From NCBI RefSeq assembly GCF_001425355.1, contig NZ_LMQN01000021.1:11346-75345 (forward strand): a stretch of DNA of 64,000 nucleotides, read 5' to 3'. The first letter of the stretch is position 1. Every line of letters starts with the position of its first letter. Positions 51,611 through 59,779 of the stretch are shown here, piece by piece. Position numbers and translations under genes: made by a program. The stretch comes from Chryseobacterium sp. Leaf405 (GTDB lineage Bacteria; Bacteroidota; Bacteroidia; Flavobacteriales; Weeksellaceae). The notes beneath the pieces were generated by a model, which saw only the letters and a program-made list of their open reading frames with translations, did no database searches and had not been told where the DNA came from.

Positions 51611-52819
51611 ATGAACAAAGTATACATCATAGATTATATCAGAACTCCCATTTCAAAATTAAGTGGAGGATTATCAGAAGTGAGAGCCGATGATTTGTCT
51701 GCAATTGTTTTAAAAGAAATAGTTGCAAGAAACCCTGAAGTTCCTGTTGAGGAAATTGAAGACGTTATTTTCGGATGCGCAAACCAAGCGGGTGAAGACA
51801 ACAGAAATGTTGCAAGAATGGGACTTTTATTGGCTGGGCTTCCGTACAAAATCGGTGGAGAAACTGTCAATAGATTGTGTGCTTCGGGAATGTCGGCGGT
51901 GGCAAATGCTTTTCGCTCGATTGCTGCAGGAGAAGGTGAAATTTACATTGCAGGTGGAGTGGAACACATGACACGTTCGCCTTATGTGATGTCAAAACCA
52001 AGTGCTGCTTTCGGAAGAGACAGTCAGATGTTTGATACGACTTTCGGATGGAGATTTGTCAATCCGAAGATGAAAGAAATGTACGGGGTTGATGCAATGG
52101 GCGATACCGCTGAAAATTTAGCAGAAATGCATAACATCAGCCGTGAAGATCAGGATAAATTTGCCCTTTGGTCACAACAAAAAGCTGCAAAAGCTCAGGA
52201 AAGCGGAAGATTAGCGGAAGAAATTGTAAAAGTTGAAATCCCTCAAAGAAAAGGCGAACCGAAAATCTTTTATACCGACGAATTCATCAAACCATCTTCT
52301 TCAATGGAAGGATTAGGAAAACTTCGTCCTGCTTTCAAAAAAGAAGGCGGAACAGTAACTGCCGGAAATGCTTCAGGGATGAACGACGGAGCTGCCGCTT
52401 TAATTTTGGCAAGCGAAGAAGCCGTAAAAAAATACGGTTTAAAGCCAAAAGCTAAAATTTTAGGATCATCTGTTGCAGGTGTTGAGCCAAGAATCATGGG
52501 AATCGGACCAGTTGAAGCCACTCAAAAACTATTAAAAAGACTGAATCTTTCACTAGACGATATGGATATTATCGAATTGAATGAAGCATTTGCAGCTCAG
52601 GCTTTAGCAGTAACAAGAACGTTAGGATTAAAAGATGACGATTCAAGAATAAATCCAAATGGAGGAGCAATTGCCATCGGTCATCCACTTGGAGTTTCCG
52701 GAGCAAGAATCATTGGTTCTGCTGCTATGGAACTTCAGAAACAAAATAAAAAATATGCATTGTGTACGCTTTGTATCGGTGTCGGACAAGGTTATGCAAT
52801 GGTAATTGAAAAAGTATAA
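51611..52819 (+). CDS. paaJ: 3-oxoadipyl-CoA/3-oxo-5,6-dehydrosuberyl-CoA thiolase
   Basis: A 402-residue thiolase that cleaves the 3-oxo intermediates to acetyl-CoA and succinyl-CoA products. The active-site residues are Cys90 (NRLCASGMSAV), His358 (AIGHPLGVSGAR) and Cys388 (LCIGVGQG), all in the standard places. It starts a few bp after the right arm of the element carrying the four-helix-bundle gene. Confidence 0.94.
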   Translation: MNKVYIIDYIRTPISKLSGGLSEVRADDLSAIVLKEIVARNPEVPVEEIEDVIFGCANQAGEDNRNVARMGLLLAGLPYKIGGETVNRLCASGMSAVANAFRSIAAGEGEIYIAGGVEHMTRSPYVMSKPSAAFGRDSQMFDTTFGWRFVNPKMKEMYGVDAMGDTAENLAEMHNISREDQDKFALWSQQKAAKAQESGRLAEEIVKVEIPQRKGEPKIFYTDEFIKPSSSMEGLGKLRPAFKKEGGTVTAGNASGMNDGAAALILASEEAVKKYGLKPKAKILGSSVAGVEPRIMGIGPVEATQKLLKRLNLSLDDMDIIELNEAFAAQALAVTRTLGLKDDDSRINPNGGAIAIGHPLGVSGARIIGSAAMELQKQNKKYALCTLCIGVGQGYAMVIEKV

Positions 52820-52825
52820 TTTTTT

Positions 52826-52937
52826 CAATAATGTAACAATATAAAAATGTATCAATGTAACAATTTCTGTTATTCTTAACAAAGTGAAAAACCTCAATTG
52901 GTAAACTGTTAGATTGATACATTGTTAAATTAACTTT
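52826..52937. repeat. Palindromic paa-spacer repeat, copy F (paaJ-paaY)
   Basis: Left arm AATGTAACAATATAAAAATG with TATCAATGTAACAATT and right arm AATTGGTAAACTGTTAGATT with GATACATTGTTAAATT. The loop CTGTTATTCTTAACAAAGTG is a decayed form of the TGTCATTCTG core of copy B. Confidence 0.75.
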
Positions 52938-52951
52938 TCAACAAAAATTTT

Positions 52952-53545
52952 ATGAATATTTACTCATATCACGGAATTCGTCCCATCATCAAACCATCCG
53001 CTTACGTTCACCCACAGGCGGTGATTATCGGAAATGTAGAAATCGGCGAAGAAGTTTATATCGGTCCCAACGCGGTCATCCGTGGTGACTGGGGTAAAAT
53101 TATCATTAAAGACGGTGCCAATGTTCAGGAAAACTGTACGCTTCACGTTTTTCCGGGAATCGAAACTATTTTGGAAGAATCGGCGCACATCGGTCATGGA
53201 GCGATTATTCATTCCGGGCATATTGGTAGAAATTGTTTGGTTGGAATGAATGCTGTGGTGATGGACAAGGCCGTTATAGGTGACGAGTGTATTATCGGTG
53301 CGTTGGCTTTTGTTCCGGCAAATTTTAAGTGTGATGCAAGAAAGTTAATTGTTGGAAGTCCTGCGAAAATTATCCGTGATGTTTCTGATGAAATGATTAA
53401 ATGGAAAACAGAAGGAACAAGATTGTATCAGGAATTGGCAAGAGAAGGTAAAGATGCCATTTTGCCTTGCGAACCTTTTACAGAATATGTGCAGCAGATT
53501 CCAACCAAAATCGTTGATTACAGCATTTGGGATGATGTGAAATAA
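52952..53545 (+). CDS. paaY: PaaY-like hexapeptide-repeat thioesterase
   Basis: A 197-residue left-handed beta-helix protein of the gamma-carbonic-anhydrase-like family. Repeats run from about residue 15 (VHPQAVIIGNVEIGEEVYIG) to 145, with metal-binding His residues in the HIGHGAIIHSGHIG region, followed by C-terminal helices. PaaY hydrolyses dead-end CoA thioesters that arise when the ring-opening aldehyde cyclises. Length is close to E. coli PaaY (196). The following esterase gene begins 22 bp downstream. Confidence 0.9.
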   Translation: MNIYSYHGIRPIIKPSAYVHPQAVIIGNVEIGEEVYIGPNAVIRGDWGKIIIKDGANVQENCTLHVFPGIETILEESAHIGHGAIIHSGHIGRNCLVGMNAVVMDKAVIGDECIIGALAFVPANFKCDARKLIVGSPAKIIRDVSDEMIKWKTEGTRLYQELAREGKDAILPCEPFTEYVQQIPTKIVDYSIWDDVK

Positions 53546-53567
53546 TTTCTGATAGAAAAAATTAAAT

Positions 53568-54395
53568 ATGATCAAAAAAATAATTGTTTTCTTTAGTATT
53601 CTATTTGCATTTCAATCTGTAGTTTTTGCTCAGACTGAAAATGTAAAACCCCTGACTATTGGAGAAATCAGAACCATAAAATCTAAAATTTTAAACGAGG
53701 AAAGAACGTTAAACATCTATCTTCCGCAAAATTTTGACAAAACAAAATCTTATCCGATCATCTATCTTCTGGACGGAAGCATGAATGAAGATTTTATTCA
53801 TGTAACCGGATTGATTCAGTTTTTTAATCAAATGTATTCCATGCCGGAAACGATCGTGATTGGAATTGCGAATATCGACAGAAAAAGAGACTTTACTTTT
53901 CATACAGATTTAAAAGATTTACAGAAAGATTATCCTACAACAGGACATTCCGATAAATTCATCAGTTTTTTGGAGAAAGAATTAAAACCTTATGTTGAAA
54001 GCCAGTTTAAAACGACGGATAAATATTTATTCGGACAATCATTAGGCGGGCTTTTAGCAACAGAAATTCTATTAAAAAAACCTGAAATGTTCAATAATTA
54101 TTTTATCATCAGTCCGAGTTTGTGGTGGGATGATGAAAGTCTTTTAAAACAGGCTCCTCAGTTATTAAATAAAATTCCGGATACGAAGAAATTTGTTTAC
54201 GTTTCTGTCGGAAAAGGTGAACATCCGGTAATGGTAAAAGATGCTGAAGACTTATTTGATGTTCTGAAAAAAACCAACAAGAAAAACTGGACCGTAGAAT
54301 ATAAAATGATGGAAACCGACAATCATGCCACTATTCTTCACAGAAGTTTGTATGAAGGTTTGGTGAAATTATTTCCGTATCATCAACCGAAATAA
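53568..54395 (+). CDS. Secreted alpha/beta-hydrolase esterase
   Basis: A 275-residue exported esterase of the putative-esterase (PF00756, esterase D/IroE-like) family. Signal peptide 1-21, core strand YPIIYLLDGSMNED, nucleophile Ser158 in FGQSLGGLLA, and the probable catalytic His in ETDNHATILHRSLYEG. It lies within the paa run, 22 bp after paaY and 41 bp before a membrane protein gene. No phenylacetate step needs a periplasmic esterase; it may release phenylacetate from esters or be a passenger gene. Confidence 0.85.
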   Translation: MIKKIIVFFSILFAFQSVVFAQTENVKPLTIGEIRTIKSKILNEERTLNIYLPQNFDKTKSYPIIYLLDGSMNEDFIHVTGLIQFFNQMYSMPETIVIGIANIDRKRDFTFHTDLKDLQKDYPTTGHSDKFISFLEKELKPYVESQFKTTDKYLFGQSLGGLLATEILLKKPEMFNNYFIISPSLWWDDESLLKQAPQLLNKIPDTKKFVYVSVGKGEHPVMVKDAEDLFDVLKKTNKKNWTVEYKMMETDNHATILHRSLYEGLVKLFPYHQPK

Positions 54396-54436
54396 TAATA
54401 CTCTAAATAATACTCTTAAAGTAATCTAAAACACAA

Positions 54437-54973
54437 ATGGAGGAAACGAGGAGAGAAAAAATTAAAGGGAATATCATTATTCTTGTCTTGATGGGCTTAT
54501 ATCTGGTAATTACCGGATATTTCGGTTATCTCACCGGTTCTGGGACGGGAACTAAAGCAAAATACAAAAGAGAATGTGAAATATTAAAAAAAACTACGGC
54601 AGATATAGAATATACCTACGATCAGACAACTCTAAGCAAGGGATCTGTGAAAGTGGATATTAACAAATTTCATTATACGTATGTGGTCGATAATCAATAT
54701 TTTAATGCTGATCAAACATCACTAAAAGAAAAACCTGAAAGTACAATAGATGTTTGGTATAATCCCAATAATCCTTCTGAAAATGAGACTATAGATCCGT
54801 GCAAAGAATACAATGAGGTTAAAAATACTAAAGAAGGCAAATATCTTTGGATATTTCAGATCGTAGGGATTTTAGCAGGTCTTTTAATTATTATGAATGT
54901 TTTTTCATTAATTAAAAATTTAATCATGCTTGGTGCTGAAACAGCGGAGAAGAAATTCTCAAAGAAAAAGTGA
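54437..54973 (+). CDS. DUF3592-like membrane protein
   Basis: A 178-residue protein with two membrane helices (about 12-32 and 138-165) enclosing an extracytoplasmic domain of about 100 residues. The domain contains YTYVVDNQYFNAD and VWYNPNNPSEN, the typical DUF3592 core. Function unknown. It is the last gene before repeat copy G and paaZ. Confidence 0.75.
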   Translation: MEETRREKIKGNIIILVLMGLYLVITGYFGYLTGSGTGTKAKYKRECEILKKTTADIEYTYDQTTLSKGSVKVDINKFHYTYVVDNQYFNADQTSLKEKPESTIDVWYNPNNPSENETIDPCKEYNEVKNTKEGKYLWIFQIVGILAGLLIIMNVFSLIKNLIMLGAETAEKKFSKKK

Positions 54974-54982
54974 TTAGAATAA

Positions 54983-55087
54983 GTATAATAATCTAAAAAT
55001 GTATTAATGTCACAACTCATACTGTCATGCTGAGCTTGTCGAAGCATTTCATTGGTAAATTATTAGATTGATACATTGTTAAATTAA
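54983..55087. repeat. Palindromic paa-spacer repeat, copy G (DUF3592-paaZ)
   Basis: Left arm AATCTAAAAATGTATTAATG and right arm ATTGGTAAATTATTAGATTG with ATACATTGTTAAATT; 16 of 20 complementary at the best part. The loop contains GCTGAGCTTGTCGAAGCAT exactly as in copy A, about 9.9 kb away. Confidence 0.75.
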
Positions 55088-55103
55088 AAATATAAAAAAC
55101 TAT

Positions 55104-57593
55104 ATGGAAAAATTAAAAAACTATATCTACGGCGAATGGGTCGAAGGAAACGGAAACGGAATTCCTTTGTACAACGCCGTAAACGGAGAGCAGGTTGCCA
55201 TTTCCGATACAGAAGGTTTAAATTTTGAGCAGGCTTTAGACTATGGAAGAACAGTTGGTTACAAAAACCTTTCATCCATGACATTCTACGATCGTGGAGA
55301 AATGTTGAAAAAAGTAGCGCTTTATCTTTTGGAAAGAAAGAAAAAATATTACGAATTATCATATAAAACAGGGGCAACTCACGCAGATTCTTGGGTAGAT
55401 ATTGAAGGAGGTTTCGGTACTTTTTTCACGTACTCAGGGTTGGCAAAAAGAATGCTTCCAAACACTCCGTTTTGGGTGGATGGAGAAACTCAGAAAATTT
55501 CCGCCAACGGAACCTTCTTGGGAACTCACATTTTGACTCCAAGTGAAGGGGTTTCTGTTCAAATTAATGCATATAATTTCCCCGTTTGGGGAATGTTGGA
55601 AAAACTGTCGACTTCATTGTTGGCGGGTGTTCCTTCAATTGTGAAGCCTTCGCCTTATGGTTCTTATTTAACGAATGCGGTTTTTCAGGATATAATTGAA
55701 AGCGGTGTGCTTCCGGAAGGTGCGCTTCAATTGGTTTGTGGCGAGCCGGGAAATATTTTAGATTACGTTCAGGATGGAGATTCTGTGTTATTTACAGGTT
55801 CTGCAACAACAGGTAGAAAATTAAAAGCTTTACCATCTGTTTCAGGAAACTCTGTTCGTTTCAACATGGAAGCTGATTCTCTGAACTGTTCAATTCTTGG
55901 TTTGGATGCAAAACCAGGAACGCCGGAATTCGATTTATTCATCAAAGAAGTTCGTACGGAAATGACCACAAAAGCCGGACAAAAATGTACGGCGATCAGA
56001 AGAATTATCGTCCCTGAAAATTTAATTGGTGATGTTCAGAATGCTTTATCTAAAGCTTTAGATCAGACAAAAATAGGCAATCCGTTAAGCAGAGAAACAA
56101 GAATGGGTTCTTTGGTTGGAAAACAACAGTATGATGAGGTGTTGAGAAAAGTCGATTTATTAAAAGCGGAAACAGAATTAGTTTACGACGGACAACACGA
56201 ATTGGTAGATGCGAACTATGAAAATGGTGCATTTATGAGCCCAAAATTGTTCTTAAATGATGCTCCTTTCAGTAAAAATATCTCTCACGATGTCGAAGCT
56301 TTTGGTCCGGTTTCTACGTTGATGCCTTATAAAGATGCGGAAGAAGCTGCGGCGCTGGCAAAAAGAGGAAAAGGAAGTCTGGTAGGTTCTATCGTTTCTC
56401 ACGACGAAAAATTTGTTGCAGAAACTTCTTGGAAAATGGCTTCTCAGCATGGTAGAATTTTTGTTTTAAACAGAGATAACGCCAAAGAAAGTACAGGTCA
56501 TGGTTCTCCGCTTCCGACTTTAATGCATGGTGGTCCCGGAAGAGCAGGTGGTGGTGAAGAAATGGGCGGACTGAACGGTCTTCATTTCTTCCTTCAAAAA
56601 ACGGCAATTCAAGGTTCGCCGGATATTTTGACGGCAATTACAAAAGTCTATCAGCAAGGTGCTGAGAAAAAATATGCAGATAAGCATCCTTTCCAGAAGT
56701 ATTTTGAGGAAGTTGAGGTCGGAGATTCTTTGGAAACGGCGGGTAGAACGGTTACTGATGCAGATATTGTGAATTTTTCCAATGTTTCCTGGGATCATTT
56801 CTACGCACACACAGATGCAACGAGCTTGACAGGAACTATTTTCGATAAAACCGTAGCTCACGGATATTTCATCCTTTCTGCGGCGGCTGGATTGTTCGTT
56901 TCAGGGAAAAAAGGGCCGGTTATCGCCAACTACGGATTGGAAAACTGTTCGTTCTTCAAACCTGTTTATGCAGGAGATACGATTACGGTTTATTTAACGG
57001 CAAAAGAAAAAATCAATCGTGGTGTTAAAGGAAGAAATATTCCTTCCGGTGTGGTGAAATGGTTGGTTGAAGTGGTGAATCAAAGAGATGAAATCGTTTG
57101 TGTGGCTACAATATTAACTTTAGTAGCAAAACAATCTCCTTTTATTGATCTTAAAAATGTTCAGAAAATTGTAAGTGGTTTAACAGAATCTACTCAGCCA
57201 AGTTGGGGTAAAATGTCACCTCAGCAAATGATTGAGCATTTAGATTTTACTGTTTTGGTAAGTTTAGGTGAACCGGAAGCTGATAAATGTTTCACTCCGG
57301 AAGAACAGTTGGAAAAATGGCAGGATTCTTTGTACAATCACAGAAAAATGCCGAAGGATTTCCCTGCACCTTTCTTAGCGGAAGATGAAAAATTATTAGA
57401 ATTAAGACATAAAAACTTAGAGATTGCGAAACAGTCTTTCTTAGATAATTTGAAAAGATTCTCAATTTATTACAAAGAAAATCCGCAAGCAGAACACATG
57501 AATTTTGTGTTTGGAAAACTGAACAAAGAGATGTGGGAGTTAATTCATAAAAAACATTTTACGCATCATTTTGAACAGTTTGGATTGATTTAA
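55104..57593 (+). CDS. paaZ: Ring-opening bifunctional protein PaaZ with extra C-terminal DUF1569/DinB-like domain
   Basis: An 829-residue protein. Residues 1-520 are the aldehyde dehydrogenase with Glu256 (FNMEADSLNC) and Cys295 (KAGQKCTA), and about 530-680 the MaoC-type oxepin-CoA hydrolase with Asp564 and His569 (SWDHFYAHTD), so both activities look intact. E. coli PaaZ ends near residue 681. Here about 145 more residues follow: QPSWGKMSPQQMIEHLDF and, at the end, FGKLNKEMWELIHKKHFTHH, a pattern of DUF1569 proteins in the DinB/YfiT superfamily. The role of the extra domain is unknown. It is last in the operon and followed by a terminator. Confidence 0.94.
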   Translation: MEKLKNYIYGEWVEGNGNGIPLYNAVNGEQVAISDTEGLNFEQALDYGRTVGYKNLSSMTFYDRGEMLKKVALYLLERKKKYYELSYKTGATHADSWVDIEGGFGTFFTYSGLAKRMLPNTPFWVDGETQKISANGTFLGTHILTPSEGVSVQINAYNFPVWGMLEKLSTSLLAGVPSIVKPSPYGSYLTNAVFQDIIESGVLPEGALQLVCGEPGNILDYVQDGDSVLFTGSATTGRKLKALPSVSGNSVRFNMEADSLNCSILGLDAKPGTPEFDLFIKEVRTEMTTKAGQKCTAIRRIIVPENLIGDVQNALSKALDQTKIGNPLSRETRMGSLVGKQQYDEVLRKVDLLKAETELVYDGQHELVDANYENGAFMSPKLFLNDAPFSKNISHDVEAFGPVSTLMPYKDAEEAAALAKRGKGSLVGSIVSHDEKFVAETSWKMASQHGRIFVLNRDNAKESTGHGSPLPTLMHGGPGRAGGGEEMGGLNGLHFFLQKTAIQGSPDILTAITKVYQQGAEKKYADKHPFQKYFEEVEVGDSLETAGRTVTDADIVNFSNVSWDHFYAHTDATSLTGTIFDKTVAHGYFILSAAAGLFVSGKKGPVIANYGLENCSFFKPVYAGDTITVYLTAKEKINRGVKGRNIPSGVVKWLVEVVNQRDEIVCVATILTLVAKQSPFIDLKNVQKIVSGLTESTQPSWGKMSPQQMIEHLDFTVLVSLGEPEADKCFTPEEQLEKWQDSLYNHRKMPKDFPAPFLAEDEKLLELRHKNLEIAKQSFLDNLKRFSIYYKENPQAEHMNFVFGKLNKEMWELIHKKHFTHHFEQFGLI

Positions 57594-57616
57594 TTTAAAT
57601 AAAATATCAATTTATG

Positions 57617-57650
57617 ATCCCTTTTAGTTTTACTGAAAGGGATTTTTTAT
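57617..57650 (+). terminator. Terminator of the paa operon
   Basis: Arms ATCCCTTTTAGT (57617-57628) and ACTGAAAGGGAT (57632-57643), one G-T pair, 3-nt loop, then a run of T. Confidence 0.8.
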
Positions 57651-57662
57651 TAACTTTTTAAA

Positions 57663-58385
57663 ATGAATCTAAAAACTAATGTCTATACTTATTTACTCCA
57701 ATTTCTATTGGGAATTGCTTGCATTTCCTGTTCACAAAATAAAAGTATAAACGCTTATTTTTCGGAAGAAAAATTTGTCGATAGTATGAATATTGGCTTA
57801 AAAGGGAAAACTAAAGTTGAGATTGAAAAATTTCGAAATGATAGTACACAAGATAATATGATTATTTTAAACTTTTATGAACAAGACAGTGTTTGGAATT
57901 ATAAAACACAGAAAAACATTGGAAATATATGGAGACAAATTAACAGATTCTATTTTGATAAAGATGGAATTACAGGTATAGGTGCTAAAATTTCAGATTT
58001 TAATAATGATGGTTTTAAAGATCTTACTTATCAAAGTGGTATTGCGGGCAGAGGTGGGAATGCAATTCAAACATTATTTATCTATGATCCAAAAAGCAAG
58101 AACTTCATTCATATTAAAAATTCAGATCATTACCCGAATTTGAGCTATAATCCAAAACTAAACTGTATCAATTCTGTAATACTTACAGGATCTACCACTA
58201 CAAGTTTTCTTAAAATTAATAACGATTCTCTAGATGAGTTTGCAAGAGTAGATGTTTCAGATTCTATTTTAGTAACAGAGAAAGACGCTGTTGGGAATTT
58301 TAAAATTATTGAAAAGAAAAAGTTTGAGGGTAATGATATTGATTTTTATAACGTATTTCGAAATTATAAACCTCTTGAATACTAA
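57663..58385 (+). CDS. Lipoprotein with EF-hand/FG-GAP-like motif (XAC2610-like)
   Basis: A 240-residue probable lipoprotein (signal peptide with IACISC; lipid Cys20 or Cys23). The sequence ISDFNNDGFKDLTYQSG is the Asp-rich calcium-loop turn found in FG-GAP repeats and in the XAC2610-related group. The remainder is beta-rich. It is followed after 21 bp by a SMI1/KNR4 gene. No function is known. Confidence 0.72.
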   Translation: MNLKTNVYTYLLQFLLGIACISCSQNKSINAYFSEEKFVDSMNIGLKGKTKVEIEKFRNDSTQDNMIILNFYEQDSVWNYKTQKNIGNIWRQINRFYFDKDGITGIGAKISDFNNDGFKDLTYQSGIAGRGGNAIQTLFIYDPKSKNFIHIKNSDHYPNLSYNPKLNCINSVILTGSTTTSFLKINNDSLDEFARVDVSDSILVTEKDAVGNFKIIEKKKFEGNDIDFYNVFRNYKPLEY

Positions 58386-58406
58386 AGCAAATAATTACAA
58401 AATATT

Positions 58407-58943
58407 ATGGAACAACAATTTTTCAAAGACTTCGACTTTGCCGGTTTCTGGAATGAAAGCAGTTATTCGGAAAGAGATTATATCGAAGAATTTCCCGATG
58501 ATGAAATGATAACTTCAATTGAGCAAGAATTAGGGTACAAACTTCCTGCATCTTATATCGAATTAATGAGAATTCAAAACGGAGGCTTAGTTGATAAATC
58601 CTGTTTTCCAACAACTGAAAACAATTCCTGGGCAGACGATCACGTTGCCATTACGGGAATTATGGGAATCGGGCGGGAAAAAACCTATTCTGTATGTGGA
58701 GAATTGGGGAGTCAGTTTATGATCGACGAATGGGGATATCCGGCAGACGGAGTTTATATTGCAGACTGTCCTTCAGCCGGTCACGATATGATTCTTCTGG
58801 ATTATTCAAAATGTGGAAAAAACGGAGAGCCCGAAGTAATGCATGTTGATCAGGAAGATGATTATAGGAAAATTTTTCTGGCAAAGGATTTTGAAACTTT
58901 TATTAAAGGATTAAAAGACGAAGAAGAATTTGAGACAGAATAA
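58407..58943 (+). CDS. SMI1/KNR4 (SUKH) family protein
   Basis: A 178-residue acidic protein with the SUKH fold. The hallmark is IEQELGYKLPASYIELMRIQNGG (split: ELGYKLPASY and LMRIQNGG at about residues 38-57) followed by the W-containing GIMGIG segment and DWxxPxDG-like EWGYPADGVYI. SUKH proteins are typically immunity proteins of polymorphic toxins, often found without the cognate toxin. It lies in a four-gene plus-strand run with a DUF4241 gene and a DNA glycosylase gene. No toxin gene is visible in this run. Confidence 0.88.
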   Translation: MEQQFFKDFDFAGFWNESSYSERDYIEEFPDDEMITSIEQELGYKLPASYIELMRIQNGGLVDKSCFPTTENNSWADDHVAITGIMGIGREKTYSVCGELGSQFMIDEWGYPADGVYIADCPSAGHDMILLDYSKCGKNGEPEVMHVDQEDDYRKIFLAKDFETFIKGLKDEEEFETE

Positions 58944-58994
58944 ATAAACTGTACCTTTAATTATTAATTCAACCTAATTTAAAATATTATAAAA

Positions 58995-59777
58995 ATGAAC
59001 GAAAACTGGATGCAGAAGTATGAAGAAGTAAAAGATATTTTGGTTTGTCCGACTGACTTGGAAACTTACTTTACTTCAGATGAAATTGCAGGGCAGCAAT
59101 TAGAAACGATGAAAATCGGAAATGTTTCTCTTCCATCGGGAAAAGTTGTGGTAAGAGATCCTCTTGTTTCTCTGAACGGAAATCAGTCTCCATATTTTAT
59201 TCAGGCTCCGAAAGGGAATTTCCCAGTGACAATCGCCGTGGTAAAATCTGAAGACTGGGGTGACCGTTATGCTGTGGTAAAAGTTGAATTTACAAAAGAA
59301 AAACCTGTTATTTATAGGGAAGCTTTAGTCGGGATTGAAGAACTGGAAGACGTAACCGAAGACGATTTTTTTGGATTTGGAGTGGATGCCGGTTTAGGCT
59401 GTATCACCGATGCGGAAGTACTTCCTTTTGTGGATAAGTTTGTAGATGAATCAGATGTCGACAATATGTACGATGATTATTTTGCCGAACTTTTTGAACA
59501 AAGCTATAGGGATAATCCCAACAATCAGAGAGAGGCAGGTGACTGGATCAACTGGATAGTTCCAAATACCGAGTATCAGATTCCGATGTTTGCCAGTGGT
59601 TTTGGGGATGGTACTTATCCTGTGTATTTCGGGTATGATGCTAATGAAAATGTTTGTGGTTTATACATTCAGTTTATTGATATTGAATTGGCTTTAAGCG
59701 AAGAAGGTGATGACGAAGACTATGATGACGATGATAGTGATGATCAACCTGAAAATTTCGTTTTTCTTAAAGACTAA
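58995..59777 (+). CDS. DUF4241 protein
   Basis: A 260-residue soluble, very acidic protein. Its middle (GNVSLPSGKVVVRDPLV, then GFGVDAGLGCITDAE and a C-terminal FASGFGDGTYPVYFGYD) is the DUF4241 pattern. The C-terminus has a run of Asp and Glu (about residues 238-252). DUF4241 is found among immunity-like and stress-associated gene sets but has no proven activity. It is separated from the glycosylase gene by 2 bp, indicating one transcript. Confidence 0.85.
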   Translation: MNENWMQKYEEVKDILVCPTDLETYFTSDEIAGQQLETMKIGNVSLPSGKVVVRDPLVSLNGNQSPYFIQAPKGNFPVTIAVVKSEDWGDRYAVVKVEFTKEKPVIYREALVGIEELEDVTEDDFFGFGVDAGLGCITDAEVLPFVDKFVDESDVDNMYDDYFAELFEQSYRDNPNNQREAGDWINWIVPNTEYQIPMFASGFGDGTYPVYFGYDANENVCGLYIQFIDIELALSEEGDDEDYDDDDSDDQPENFVFLKD

Positions 59778-59779
59778 AT

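Noticed and set aside
45074..55087. Possible CRISPR-like or tandem array in the paa operon
   Set aside because: The repeats are palindromic, 80-115 bp long, diverged and spaced by whole genes. There are no regular spacers and no cas genes.
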